A DNA stretch of 64,000 nucleotides. Source: Adiantum capillus-veneris. Lineage: Eukaryota; Streptophyta; Polypodiopsida; Polypodiales; Pteridaceae. Below are positions 12,380 through 26,140 of this stretch, piece after piece (the stretch's first letter is position 1; every line of letters begins with the position of its first letter). The DNA lies in contig CM043969.1 of NCBI GenBank assembly GCA_014529385.2, positions 70,439,176 through 70,503,175 of the forward strand. Reading direction: 5' to 3'. The notes below the pieces were generated by a model. That model was not told where the DNA came from. It was given only the letters and a program-made list of their open reading frames with translations, and made no database searches. The translations under genes and the position numbers were made by a program.

Positions 12380-13254
12380 TCATAAAGATAGATCATTGTG
12401 AGTTGCTATGGAAACCGCATTGACTCTCGGCCGTCTTGAGAGTGCATTGGCTACTTGATTATGCTTGCCAGTAATGTGAGCAATATGAAAATTAAATTGC
12501 GAAAGAAAATTTTCCCACCTCATTTGTTTGTCAGAGAGCTTGGTCTGTGTCATGAAGTACTTAAGACTTTGGTGATCCATTCGCAAAATGAAAGGAGTCC
12601 ACAATAAATAGTGCTTCCATGAGTCTAAGGCATGTAGAACTGCAAGGAGTTCCTTTTCATATATGCCTAGAGCTTGCTCAACAGGGTGGAGCCTTCGACT
12701 TTCATAGCCTATGGCGTGCCCTTCTTGAAGCAAAACATCTTCAAGGCAATCACCACAAGTATCACACTGGACCTCAAATGGCTTTGAGAGATCCAGTAAT
12801 GTAAGCACAGGTTGAGAGATAAGATTTTGTTTAAGCTTTTCGAAAGCATTGTTCTCCTTGGCAGACCATGTGTACCTAACATTTTTCTTTGTTGGGTCAT
12901 GTAATGGTCTTGCTATTAGTGAGAACCTTTCTATGAAGCATCTATAGTATGCGCACATACCTATAAAGCTTCTTAGCTCATGAAGATTCCTTGGTTTAGG
13001 CCATCCTTTTATTACCTCTAACTTTGATGGATCCATCTGGATGCCATCTTGAGAGAAATGTGACCTAAATACTGAATCTCTTGTAAGAAAAATTCACTTT
13101 TCTTTCGATTAACATAAAGTTTATTCTCTCTTAGAACTTGAAATATTACCTGGAGGTGTTGCTTGTGTTCGTCTAATGAATTAGAGTAGAAGATGATATC
13201 ATCAAAGAACACTCCAGTAAAGGTTCGGTGAGGCCTGGATAGCTTCTCCATCAA
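12380..13254 (-). pseudogene. pol: G2 RT thumb and RNase H
   Basis: 13254-13018 has GVFFDDIIFYSNSLDEHKQHL (catalytic FFDD) and KKSEFFLQEIQYLGH. A frameshift leads to 13036-12380: DPSKLEVIKGWPKPRNLHEL, then RNase H with FEVQCDTCGDCLEDVLL, YEKELLAVLHAL, RMDHQSLKYFM and NQVANALSRRP. The first RNase H aspartate is followed by TC instead of the usual AS. Otherwise the domain is complete. Confidence 0.8.
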
Positions 13255-14813
13255 GCGGTTGAATGTGGCTGGTGCATTGGTAAAAGACCAAACATAGTGC
13301 GAAATGCGGTCTTTATAATGTCTTGAAAAAGACCAAACGTAGTGCGAAATGCGATCTTTACAATGTCTTGATCAACTATCCTTATTTGATGATAGCCACT
13401 TTTTAGGTCAATCCTACTGAAGTAGGTGGACCCTTGTAGCTTATCAAATAGGTCTTCTACCCGTGGAATGGGAAACCTATTTTTGATAGTGATCCTATTT
13501 AGTGCTCTATAATCGACATGAGAACAAAATGGAGATGAGCTAGGCCTAGCCATACCCTTCTCAACTAACTCATGCACTTGCCGCATAATCTCCTCTTGTT
13601 GAGCTTGAGAAACTCTATAAGGAGGTTTGTTAGGCGGTGAACTTCCTGGAAGAAGTTCAATTGCATGGTCATCATTACCTCGTTTAGGAGGTAGCTCACA
13701 AGGGATGTCATCAATAAAGACATCTTGAAACCCCTTGAGAAAATTGGATAACTCTAATTCCTTTTGATTGTGTATATTTTCTTTTGCTAAAACATTAGGT
13801 TCACTTTGAGAATCTTTAACAAAAATCATGTACACAGAAATAGAGCTCTTTATTGACTTGTTGAAAGCTTGTGTATGTACAATGGGTATAGTGTTACCCA
13901 TTTCCTTAGCATCTATATACATATCTTTTTCCTTGAACTTAAAGGAGATTCTCCTTTCAAGGAATTTAACATTGGCAGCCATGCGATCAAACCATGGTGC
14001 CCCTAGGATTACATCCTCATGCTTGAGAGGAGAGATAAAGAAGTCCTCTTTGTCCACATAGCTTTGGACATGGAGCCTCAGTTTCTCGATTAAGGGAGTG
14101 ACTGAAGCTTCTTGCCCCTTGAAAGCACCATCTGCGGGTAGGACATCTTCCATCTCGTAGGTTTGTATGCCTAGCTTGGTGGCCAACTCTATAGATATAA
14201 AATTATGAGTAGAACCGGGGTCAAAGAGAATAAAAGCATCATGTTCTCTTACCTTTCCCCAAGCATGGCATAGAGGAGATCCTTTGTGGTGAGTTTCCTC
14301 CTCTTGGATTTCGACCAAGGTAGCTCTAGGAGGATCATGGCGGTTGTTCTTTTGGGGACAAGCACGGTACGCATGTCCTTGTTTGCCGCACTTGAAACAC
14401 CGGTTATCCTTGCGATAACGCTCAAGCTCTTCATGAGAGAGTTTATTTTTGCCTTTATAAACTCCCTTCTCTTTAGCTTTGTTGGAGTTGCCCTTAGGAG
14501 ACTTTTGGACATTGTCCTTCCCCTTAGGCTTAGAATTCCTCTGATTCGAGAGGCCACCATAGTATGATGTATTACCGCCGATATGGTGCGTGGCCTTTGG
14601 GAGTTGACATACTCTGCCATTTCTTCGGTTAAGCCCGCACAAAATTGCTGCTTTTGATCTCCAAAATTCAACTTTTTGAAGACTGTGGCTTTGAGTTGTA
14701 GGTCCCAAAACTGAGTCTACGTATTTGTGGATGGATTCATAGGGAGAGAGCTTCAAGCTTCGCCATTTGGTGAGTACTTTGTCTTTGGCATGGATGCTCA
14801 AAAACTGCTTCAT
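13251..14813 (-). pseudogene. gag-pol: G2 gag C-part, protease and RT N-part (520-codon open frame)
   Basis: One long open frame contains the CCHC knuckle ([14 protein letters not shown]), the protease active site ([17 protein letters not shown]), the linker with [20 protein letters not shown] and the start of RT. Two lesions lie in RT. PSSSPF runs straight into [10 protein letters not shown], losing about 15 residues that normally carry LVKKDGTWRMC. Positions 13286-13375 are a 45-bp tandem duplication, giving [20 protein letters not shown]. The upstream gag-domain part needs a frameshift near 14670 (a shadow frame carries [12 protein letters not shown]). The copy is inactive. Confidence 0.8.
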
Positions 14814-14908
14814 AATGGAAGCTCTTAAATCTTTCCATGTTTATGGAGCTTCACCGTTGGCCCGTAGGCTAGACCACCATTTTCTGGCAGACTTTTGAAA
14901 GTGCATAG

Positions 14909-15799
14909 CTACATGGTATAGCTTAGAGGACTCTGTGAAGCCCTCATCTCCAAACGCCGCATCGAACTGTTGGATAAAGCCAAGAATTTGTCCATAGCAC
15001 CAAAAGTGCCATCATAGGTAAGGAAAGAGATGCTCTTCCCACCCTCTTTGAATTTCTTGAGCTTGGATGACCTCTTCCACGCAGCATAGAATTTCCTATG
15101 GCCTCTTCTTTTTAATGGTTCAAAGGTTACACCATCACTTTCTTCAGAAGATGAAGAATTTGAGGAAGATGGAAAAGAGGGTGACCTCTTTCTTGCCTTT
15201 TTCTTTCCTTGATCTTCTTTGTCTTCACCATCACTTTCATAAGAGTAAGAGGATGAAGAAGATGGAGAAAAGGGTGTCCTATTTCTCGCCTTTTTCTTCT
15301 CTTGTTTTTTGTCATCCCTCTTTGAAGTATGGTGTGGAGAAGTATGCGATGGTCTTCTCCGTTTTGGAAGCGATGGAGAGCGTTTAGCCCGCCGTCTTCG
15401 TGGAGCCATCTCTGCCGAGGTGGCGGGAGACTCACTTCTTTCTTGTGCCTTCCGTGGAGGCTCTTGAATTCTCCTTTGAGAAGGAGATGCGTCATCAAGG
15501 AGCAAATTTCTAAGCTCTTCATAGGGATCCTCTTCTTCTTCCCGAATCGGAGAGATACGTCTTTTGGAAGTCTCGCAAGGAGGCTTCCTAGGTGTTCTCT
15601 TGTCATGGTGGGCAGCTTGGAGAATCCCATGAGCACGAAGCTGCCGTTGCACTTCACTTTGGAGGGATGGATTGCCCATGGCTTGTTGAAGCCTAGAAAG
15701 AAGATAGTTAACAAGCATCGGGGCATTATTAATAGCTTGCTCATTAGCAAAATCAAAGTTATCAGCATTAATTTCACTCTCAGTACTATTGTCAGCCAT
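14909..15799 (-). pseudogene. gag: G2 gag N-terminal region
   Basis: ATG at 15799 begins MADNSTESEINADNFDFANE. The protein continues with a coiled or helical part (PMLVNYLLSRLQQAM), a very basic arginine- and lysine-rich segment and serine runs. It then enters the gag domain at KFYAAWKRSSKLKKFKEG and FLTYDGTFGAMDKFLA, where a frameshift ends it. The gag core continues in other frames towards 14813. Basic and serine-rich N-terminal extensions like this also occur in G1. Confidence 0.7.
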
Positions 15800-16200
15800 T
15801 TTAACAACTTTTAGGTGTAAAATTTTTAGGTGTACTTTGACACTTCAAGCCCTAGTTGCTACTCCTCTTTACCCCTTTAGAAAAAGCACTCAAGCTACTG
15901 TACCCGTGGCTCGAATACCATTAATTGCAAGGAATAGAAGAGAGGGTCGTTCAACACCAAAACAACACCGGCTCCTGTCAAGCTTCTAATAGCTCAATAG
16001 TGGTTAAGCCGTAGGCAAGCCCCATGGGACTCCACTATTAAGACCATAGTTCTCGATGGTGATGCCCCGTTAACTGCACAAAGGCAGGTGCACTACAAGG
16101 CTGAAAAATCCCTATTCTACTTACTCACATGCAATTAGTAGTACCAACCATTTATAGCTAGCTTGAGGACCTCCCTTCTTGAGCAAGAAAAGAGAGACCT

Positions 16201-16215
16201 TGTGCTCTGATACCA
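16201..16215 (-). promoter_or_regulatory. G2 primer binding site (initiator tRNA-Met)
   Basis: On the element strand it reads TGGTATCAGAGCACA, separated by one base from the 5' LTR at 16217. Confidence 0.9.
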
Positions 16216-16216
16216 A

Positions 16217-17991
16217 TGTAACATTTAGTGACCTAGTAACTTGGGTGTAGCGGAAAATAGCATGAACATAGTGAGCATTTAATTAGGATAGATTCCTAAT
16301 GAGATTAACAAGAGTGCTTGGGTGGAGAGAGCAACAAAAAGCATAACACCTAGTTAGATAGCATGAAAAATACTTCAAAAGAGAGAGAAATTAAGAAATT
16401 GACAACAGTTGAGGACCGGATTTGCATGGAGTCGGTCCCCCCTCCAAAAGGCTTTGTATTATAGTTCCTCCCATCAAGATAGACATTTTACAATACAATT
16501 TCTTGTGTTCCTTCAATACTAGCTAGTGCAATCAAGATGGAAACTTCATGCTCTATGCAAAACACTTATCAAACACAACATCAATTCCCTCACGGTCTCA
16601 GACCCAAGACCTCACACACCTTCGAAGATGATGAGACCTAGCGGGGTATGAGAGTAGATTGAGAGGAAGGAGTATTCTTATGAGAAAGATGTACATCTCC
16701 TCACATAATCACTCATATTAGCGTAGCTTAGCTTAGTAATTAGCATGTTAGAGGAGATGAGCATGCATTGAAGCTTGGCTCTTGGTTGGATTTGCATCAC
16801 AACCTTCGAAGATGGTGAGACCTAGCGGGGTATGAGAGTAGATTGAGAGGAAGAAGGAGTATTCTTACGAGAAATATGTACGTCTCCTCACATAATCACT
16901 CATATTAGCATAGCTTAGCTTTGTAATTAGCATGGTAGAGGAGATGAGCATGCATTGAAGATGGGCTCTTGGTTGGATTTGCATCACAAAGCCAAGAGTT
17001 GTTGGTGTAGGCCTTCCTTCTCACAAGCTTGGAGTAGGCGATAAGCTTTCCATTAAAGCTTGAGAAGGAAAGAGAGTCTTCTTTACTTCACACACAAGAT
17101 TGTGTGAGTGTGTGTGTGATAATGCCTTGCAAAAATCAGCCCCCTCTCTCTCTTGGTCGACCCCTCTTGCTATTTGCTCTTGCTAGCATCCTATTGGACC
17201 TCCCTAGGCTTAGCCAATGGTAATTAAGTAGCATAAGTGATAGCCTTCTGACATGTGTCCCCCTTTCCCCTTTTGTGAGAGCTTTAGGTAATTATTTAAT
17301 TCAACTAAACTCTCATTGGACCCCTTTGCCTCCTGGCCAATAGGAATCAGGCAAGCCATTGGGCTGTTGAATTTTCATTGGTCCCGTTGGCAGACTGTCT
17401 AATAGTCTTCTAGAGAGCTTAACTCTTATTGGTTCTTTTATTAAGTGTTTTTAATTTAATTAAACTAGATTTTCTCTAGCCTAATTCTCATTGGTCCACC
17501 TCCAAGGCCATCCAATAGGAATTGGGTACACCTTGTGGGCATCTGGGCTAGGAAGCTGACATGTGTCCCTCATTCCCTTTGTGTAAAGGGAGCTTGTCAC
17601 GTGTGTGTGTGAGTTTCTCTCTCATCCCCTACTTGCAAGGCTCACCCCCTCCTATGTAGGGATTGAAAAATACTTTTTGTGACACACACTAAGCATCCAA
17701 TTTCCCTAGTGTTTGGCCTTTGGACACAGCCTTTGAATTTTGGAACCTTAGCATTTTGGAAGTCTTAATGGGCTGAACCTTAGGGTCTTTTAAGCCCATT
17801 GTTGCACATTGATCTTTTGCAGATGTCCCCCCCTTTGGATCCCTATTTTCCCTCCTTTGGATCCCTACTGTGGCCTGGTCTGCTAGCTTAACCAATATTC
17901 TAGCTTTTTCTCCCCTGACACTTCCCCAATTACATGATCAATTTAACATGAGAAAATCATTTAGGAGAATTATTTATTGATTATTATGACA
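16217..17991 (-). repeat. G2 5' LTR
   Basis: 1775 bp, TGTAACATTTAGTG to ATTATTATGACA. It carries a tandem copy of a 184-bp unit (16619-16802 and 16803-16986) that is single in the 3' LTR. Confidence 0.88.
16619..16986. repeat. 184-bp tandem duplication within G2 5' LTR
   Basis: Both units run from CCTTCGAAGAT to GATTTGCATCACAA with scattered differences. Since the other LTR has one unit, the duplication arose after integration, or in this LTR alone. Confidence 0.85.
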
Positions 17992-17996
17992 GTAAC

Positions 17997-19370
17997 AATG
18001 TCTGACTGATGTACATTCCAACCAAAATGAGCTGCCAATGCACATAGAAAATGCACAGTAGTCATACGACAAGTGGGGGCAAAAGTCTCTTCATAATCTA
18101 TGCCTTTTTGTTGTGCATAACCCTTTGCAACAAGTCGAGCCTTATAGCAATCAATCTGACCATCCTGCTTGTGTTTCAACTTGTAAACTGACTTCATACT
18201 AATGGCCTTTTTGCTAGGAGGCAAATCATGCAAAGTCCATGTGTCATTTTCTATAATTGCATCATATTCTGATTGCATGGAAGCCATCCAATTTTTCTAT
18301 GCTTCATCAAAATACAAAGGTTCATCAACATCATGTAAGCTAGACACAGCCAAAGAATAACAATTGTTGCATAAGATGCATGGCAAGAGCCTAAATGAGA
18401 GTGACTAGACCAAGGTGCATCCAATTTACTGTCACGCAATGTATGCACCAATCATTTTGGCATACCTCTAGTCTGGTCATTTTCAGCCCTTTCCTATCAA
18501 GTACATCATGTACATCTACATCAGTAATAGGCGATCTGTAACATTTTCAAAAACCCCCATAGGCTGCACATTTGCCTCATTAGAATTTACGTTCAAACTT
18601 CCACCATTGAAAAGAGGCAACAAAGTGTCATAAATGTCCTGTAAGCTGACATTATTGTCTCTAGTACATGAGAGCAAGGGCTAAACAAAATCTTCCACAA
18701 ACACAACATTTCGTGAGACCAAGACACGCTTTGTTTGCGGATGATACAACCTGTAACCTTTGCTTTCAACACTATAACCAACAAAAATACATTTGACAGC
18801 CTTATCATCCAATTTTATGCGTTGTGTTTGTGGCACCAAAGCATATGCCAAACAGCCAAAAACACGCATGTGCTCAATAGAAGGCTTTCTATCATGCCAT
18901 GATTCATATGGACTAATAGATTGCAAAGCTTTTGTAGGACACGTGTTTAGTACATAAGTGGCACACATGATGGCCTCAAGCCAAAACAAATGCGGAAAAT
19001 GTTGACTTTTGACCATACATGTGTCATTTTTGTAAGTGACCCATTTTTCCTCTCAGCAACACCATTTTGTTGAGGCGTATAAGGCACTGTACATTGGTGT
19101 TTTATCCCACGACTAGCCAGAAATGTATTAAATTCATGAGACATATACTCCTCCCCTCAATCGGAACGGAGGGTGCCCATAGTACTTTTTGAGAAATTTT
19201 CAGCCATAGCCAGAAATTGTTTGAAGCACAAGGAAACTTTGGACTTTGCTTTAAGCAAAAATACCCATGCATGCCTGGAGTAATCATCAATGAAAGTCAC
19301 AAAGTAAAGGTAATTTCCCAAGGACGGAGTTTGCATGGGCCCACAAACATCAATACATGAGCGTGCGCAT
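17997..19370 (-). pseudogene. pol: Copia A integrase and RT N-part
   Basis: 19387-19157 has the integrase start (FVTFIDDYSRHAWVFLLKAK) and LRSD, and 19144-18947 has HQCTVPYTPQQNGVAERKN with the catalytic glutamate retained. 19016-18681 has the C-terminal part (YESWHDRKPSIEHMRVFGCL). 18287-17997 has RT opening motifs (NDTWTLHDLPP, KARLVAKGYAQQKGIDYEET, QSDIVT), where G2 is inserted. Frameshifts and stops separate the pieces. Confidence 0.75.
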
Positions 19371-19707
19371 CTTTTACATCCCAACAAGCTTGCTCAACTG
19401 TAGGCAAAACAACTCTAGCAACAGCAATCCTTGCAGCGAGACTTGCAACATCCTCAACATTGCCTGTATCCTCAGAACCAAGACGTACATCAATGCCTTG
19501 CACAATGTTCTAAATGCCCTTTGACACATGAACATGTTGCATTATATAAGCCCACATAGGGTAATTGTCCCCATCCAATCTATCCTCAACAGCAAACATC
19601 TTGAACACATCTGTGTTGTTGTCAGCCACGGTAAATGTTGCACCTAATGTGAAAACTACCCAGAAAGAGGAGAAGGATAATGGAACAACACGTGCAATAT
19701 AGCACAC
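19371..19707 (-). pseudogene. gag: Copia A gag N-terminus fused to integrase by deletion
   Basis: DVFKMFAVEDRLDGDNYPMW matches the copia B gag start. After DVKDAHAH the reading passes directly into VLMFVGPCKLRPW, an out-of-frame version of the integrase DVCGPMQTPS. About 1.4 kb present in copia B (rest of gag, zinc knuckle, protease, pre-integrase region) is therefore missing. Confidence 0.75.
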
Positions 19708-19972
19708 ATCGTAGAAGATTGTAAGGACCTATTATGCAAGAAACGACACTAACAAAATTTTTGCACAAAATGACAAAATAGCCTGTGCAATACTGCCTGT
19801 AGTGGAAACAAAGGCCGAAATGAGATCAAATCAGAAATCTGAGCAAATTGAGCTCTACAAGCCTTCCCAAAATTTTTGTTGACCTGCAAACACTCGTCAA
19901 AGCTCACTGAGATCGGAGAAAGTGAGAAGGCCTGTGCTGGAGCAGCTAACAACTAAGCCTGGGAGGACGCAA

Positions 19973-19987
19973 CTTGCTCTAATACCA
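19973..19987 (-). promoter_or_regulatory. Copia A primer binding site (tRNA-Met, mutated)
   Basis: On the element strand it reads TGGTATTAGAGCAAG, one change from TGGTATCAGAGC, two bases from the LTR. Confidence 0.85.
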
Positions 19988-19989
19988 AT

Positions 19990-20217
19990 TGTTGTGATTA
20001 GGGTTGCAAGGAAACACACACAACTTGGAGAATACAAAGGAATCTCAAGGCACACAACAAAGTGTATATTACTTAGTGTACAATGGAAAGATAGATAGCC
20101 CTAGAATGATGGGCGTATATACAATGCACGAGGGAAAAAACCTCCTAGTGAGGGAAAAGATGCCCCAACATTCCTAAGAGTGTTCACACACATTACTACC
20201 ACATGTATATGGTAATA
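19990..20217 (-). repeat. Copia A 5' LTR
   Basis: TGTTGTGATTAGGG to ATATGGTAATA; the terminal CA has become TA. It matches 7476-7702 with scattered changes. Confidence 0.85.
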
Positions 20218-20222
20218 TCCAA

Positions 20223-23200
20223 CATCAGGAAGGAGAAAGGAAAAAGAAAGCTACTCAAAGGGTGGGGCAACTTGAATGGACAGAGAGTACTGATCTTGTT
20301 TGATCCAGTCTCTACTGACAATTTCATTTCATTAGATACCTCAAAATCTCTTAGGCTTACTTCTGAGAGATTGGGAACTCCATTTAGTTTAGGATCATCC
20401 TTTGAAGGGTTGACTACAAATCCACTCCAGTGCAAGGGCATTTGAATCTGAAGATTGGGAAGTACCTTGATCGAGAGTCTTTCCTAGCTACTCCAATACA
20501 AGGATGCAATGGTATTTTGGGAATTCCTTGACATTACAAAATCCATCCTCCCAGATTATGTAAATAAGAAAATGTTCTTTACTTTCAAAGAGGAGCAGTA
20601 TGATGTAGATGCAAGTCCTAGTGATTGGCCTATACCCATGGTCAGTCACATCACTGTTAAAAAAGAAAGAAAGAAGTGTCTTTTTTTTAACTTAATTTTT
20701 ATCAAAGACACGGAGATGAGTGTTGAAAATATCTTGTCAAACTTAGATGAAGATTGACTAACTTTTCTCAATCAGTATAAGGATTGTTTTTATGACACTC
20801 TTCCAGATGACTTACCTCTTGAAAGACCAGAAGATTATCGTATCGATCTATTTTGGGACAGTTCACCTCCAAATCAATCACCTTATCAAGAGTCTCTTAC
20901 AATAGCAAGAAATCCATAACAAGTGAATGAACTTCTCAAGAAGGGTCTTATTCGACCTAGTGCTTCTCCTTAATGTTCACCAGTCTTGCTTGTTTAGAAG
21001 AAAGACGACACATTTTGAATGTGCATCGATTATCGTTTTCTAAATAAGATTACGATTGAGAATAGATTTTCAATTCATAGAGTCAATGATATCTTGGACA
21101 AGCTACAAGGGGCATGAATTTTTAATTGCATAGATCTCAAGAGCGACTACCATCAGTTTTATATTGCTCGAGAAGATATACATAGGACTGCATTCTGTAC
21201 AATTTTCAGACTGTCTGAGTTTTTAGTAATGTTTGTTGGCCTTACTAATACTCCAAAAAATTTCAATCAAATGATGGACCAATTTTTTTATCCTCATCGG
21301 CAATTCACAGGAATCTTCTTTGATGACATTTTGGTCTTCTCTCACACAAAGGAGGAACACAAACGACATATATAGACTGTGTTTGAAGAATTGCAATTAG
21401 CATAAAGTTCAAGTTAATACTAAAAAGAATGATTTTTTCTTGATAGAGATTCACTATCTAGGACAAATTGTCTCCCATAATTGAGTACGCATGGACCCAG
21501 CAAAGGTTCAAGATACATCTTGCTTTGGTTCATGACGTTCAAAGTTTCTTTGACCTCTGTTCCTACTACAAATGGTTTAACTTTCATTTTGCTCATGTAG
21601 CTGCACCTCACCATAATCTCACAAAGAAAAAGATATCTTTTGTATGAGGGGCTAGACGAAAGAAAGCTTTTGAAAATCTTAAGTACCTTCTCACCCATGG
21701 ACCTATCCCATTTGTACCTAATCTCCAAAAACCATTTGAAGCACATTGTGATGCTTCAGACAATTGCATTGGCTCAATTTTAAATCAATAAGTCCACTCA
21801 ATAGCTTATGAAAGTAGACGACTTTGTTATGCAAAGCGTCATGCTTCCATCTATGAGAAGGAACTCATGGCAGTTACTCATGCTCTCTCAATTTAGAAAC
21901 ATTGCCTTCTGGGAGCATATTTTACGATCAAGTTAGGCCTTCAGTATTTTTCTTTCTCAATGTAAGTTGTTTGAAAAGCAGATGAGGTGGGTCAATTTTC
22001 TGTCCATATTTCATTTCTAAATTCTACACACTTCTTGAAGTAAGAACGTGGTGGCAGATGCTCTCTCTCCATGGCCCCAAGTAAATGCATGATGAGTATA
22101 CATCATCAAGAGTTGGAATCTCTAAAAATGTTCCTTGGTGACTCCGACTTTGGTGAAATCTGGCAACAACTACAAACTTGTATTGAAATTTTTCCCTACT
22201 CTAATAAGGATGGTTATCTTTATTTTCATCAAGCTCTTTGTGTGGTGCATCCACTTAGAACAAAGGTGATGGATGAAGCACATGCTTCTCCTTACACGGG
22301 ACATTGAGGCATAAAGTCCACAACATAGGCCTTAGAAAGATATGTGTATAGGCCAACACTAAGAGCTAACATAGACAATTATGTCAAAGAATGTATACCA
22401 TTCCAAAAAGCTAAGTATAAAGCTGCTGGTTTACTTCAACCCCTACCCGTACCTTAAGTACCCTGAGAAAGTATTGCCATAGATTTTATAATTGATTTGC
22501 CCCACAAACCCCAAATAGAAATGATGCAATATGAACTATTTTAGACACATTCAGTTAGAAAGCTCATTTCATTCCATTAAGAAAGACCATTAAAGCTGAT
22601 CACATGGTCAAGATCTTTTTGGCCCATATTTTTAAGCATCATGGTATGCCCAAAATGATTATCAGTGATCGCAACCCACAAATGACCAGTAATTTTTGGT
22701 GAGCGTGTTTTACGAACTTAGAAACTAAGTTGAATTTATCTTTAACTTATCATCCTCATCTTTAACTTATAATCCTCAGAGAGATGGACAAAGCAAAATC
22801 GCTAACTCCACAATCCTATATATTGTAAAGTGCTATGTCTCAGATAACCAACAAGAATGGAGAAGTATCTCCCTCTTGCAGAATTTGCCTTTAATAGCAC
22901 TGTACATTCTTCTAAAGAAAAAGCTCCTTTTGAGGTTATTTATGCCAAACCACATCTTCCCCCAATCCTTCTCACCAAGGATAAGATATTCGTAGTTGAT
23001 GAATTTGTTCGAGATCTGGATACCGCTTACACACAAGTGAAACGCGCTTTCTTTGAATCTCAAGAAAAATATAAGGAAGCAGCGGATAGACATCGTTGTG
23101 ATCTCAAGCTAAGTGAAGAACAATGTGTTCTTCTTAAGTCTAGTAAAGCACAACTTAAGAACCATACCAATCAAAAAGGCAAAGTCGTCAAATTTTCCAA

Positions 23201-23515
23201 CAAATACTATGGCCCATTTAAGATTACAAAATATATAAATGGCATAACATTTAGATTGGATCTTCCAAAAACTTGGAAAATCCATAATGCTTTTCACACA
23301 AGCCTTCTACAACCTTTAGTTGGCAAGCCTCCTGCAAAACCAATTATAAAAGATCCCCCTGAGGTAGATGAAACTGATGAAATTAGGAGCAGCAACTAAT
23401 TAAAGCTCGAAAGTACTCATCATAAGTATTTAGTAAATTTTAAGAATTACTCTCCTCTAGATGCTCAGTGGATGACGGAATTAGAATTGCAAGATTTTTC
23501 AAACATCCTACATTA
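20223..23515 (+). pseudogene. pol: G3 protease, RT, RNase H, integrase, chromodomain
   Basis: It resumes the G3 polyprotein after copia A. The protease (20290-20445) has LILFDPVSTDNFISLDT, with valine for the usual glycine. The RT (about 20760-21700) is full of stops but readable: PSNQSPY-like linker, CIDYRFLNKITIENRF, FFDDILVFSHTKEEHKRHI. RNase H remnants (about 21650-22080) include YEKELMAVTHAL. Integrase follows (22071-22307 with HASPYTGH, about 22490-22830 with IISDRNPQMTSNFW), then an open 180-codon stretch (22857-23399) with FAFNSTVHSSKEKAPFEV and IHNAFHTSLLQPL. About 23400-23515 retains a chromodomain fragment (KYLVNFKNYSPLDAQWM). Clearly ancient. Confidence 0.75.
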
Positions 23516-23564
23516 GTATCATGAAGCTCTACAGTTGAGAACAATTGTTTAGAAGCCAGAGGGA

Positions 23565-24926
<1,362 letters not shown>

Positions 24927-24931
24927 TACAG

Positions 24932-26140
24932 AAAAGCAAAAATTGTACTCGCAAGAAGAGTTTGACGAAGCTCTTGAACACAAGTTCAGTCAATTGATGA
25001 AGGGAAAAAAGCCCTTTCGAAAGAAAAGCAAAACAGAGGATTACAACGGTTATTTGGGCCGGAGATCGACTTTCGAGGTGGTTGGTGGATCTAAGAAGCA
25101 TGTTTGTTTTGAGAATGAACCCCAGTTCTTCTTCATCGACATCAGAGTGTTTCAATGATTTCTCTTCCTCTAGTTTCGATGAGGATGAGAAAAGGTGAAA
25201 GAAGCAAAGAAAGACCAAGAAAAGAAAATCCGAGAAAAAGCCTAGAAATCACACAAGGCAATTAATAGTTTAGAGGAAGAGACCTTGTCCTCTTCGAACA
25301 TATTAGATAGTGATACCCACCCTTTTGATACCATTTATAGTAAGAAGAAAAATCACAAGTTGAGAGAGTCACTGAGTACAACAACTTTGAGAAGAAGAAA
25401 AAGAAGACCAAAGAGTTCAAGGATAGGGGTCAAGCAGTAAAGTTTGACACTCTTTTGGGCTTTAGGGATTCCCATCAAGCTCTTACTTACACACAACAGT
25501 TTACACCAATTACTCTGGGGCCAATTTTTATGAAGCCCCCAAAGTATAAAAGACGTATCTTTTCTTAAGGATAATGCTCAGACATGGTGTTCAACCCTAC
25601 TTTTGAACAAGAAAGTTCCAAAGACATGGTAAAGTTCAAGAAAGTATTCCCTTCGACATGGTTGACTAAGGAGTACGAACAGGATGTCATCACTGTGTGA
25701 TGACATCAAATTGTGAACCCATCTGAGGTTGATGAAAGACAATAGTTGTGCGACAGATTGTCAACAATTTTCGAATATCTATTTTCCAGTTGCTTAGCAA
25801 AAGTCCAAGAGCATTTGGCACACACAAAGGACATATTTTCCATGCATTCAAGCTCCTTAACTTACCCGTCGGACAAGCTAGTGTCCAAGTCAATAGCAAA
25901 AGAGTCTTCCAAGGAGGAGAAGAAGAAGAAATCGATAAGGCCCAAAGTGACAGAAAAACAACGTGCTCAAGGAGGGCAAGTGTTATGGATGTGGCGTGAA
26001 CAGGGGCACATCATTTTGAAGTGTCTAAAGAAAGAACGAAAGGAAACAATCAATGGTTCATCAAAGAGCTCCAAAGATTCATAATGATGTGCCAATGGAA
26101 CTATCAAGTCCCTAAGGCATATGAAAAAGAACAGAAGGGT
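24932..26140 (+). pseudogene. gag: G4 gag (right of insertion)
   Basis: It resumes with SQEEFDEALEHKFSQL and YNGYLGRRSTFEV, matching the G1 gag. The gag domain is in pieces (about 25440-25700: VKFDTLLGFRDSHQALTY, then KFKKVFPSTWLTKEYEQD). 25746-26084 is open and lysine-rich. The knuckle at about 25981-26030 needs one frameshift (CYGC in one frame, GHIILKC in the next). Coding resemblance ends shortly after; the protease is not found. Confidence 0.65.

Larger units (their letters stand above)
8988..17991 (-). mobile_element. Ty3/gypsy chromovirus G2, innermost layer of the nest
   Basis: Minus-strand gypsy, about 9.0 kb: 3' LTR 8988-10614, chromodomain, integrase, RNase H, RT, protease and gag running rightwards to 15799, primer site 16201-16215 and 5' LTR 16217-17991. 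The target duplication GTAAC is perfect (8983-8987 and 17992-17996) and lies in the copia A sequence for QSDIVT, which is continuous in copia B. Gag and pol are close to readable but carry frameshifts, a deletion and a 45-bp duplication. Confidence 0.9.
7476..20217 (-). mobile_element. Ty1/copia element A, split by gypsy G2
   Basis: Minus-strand copia element with 227- and 228-bp LTRs (7476-7702 and 19990-20217), a primer site, and a polyprotein broken twice: by the G2 insertion inside reverse transcriptase (8988-17991) and by an internal deletion joining gag to integrase near 19365. It lies between the zinc knuckle and protease of G3. Its LTRs and proteins match copia B, so both belong to one family. 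Confidence 0.85.
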
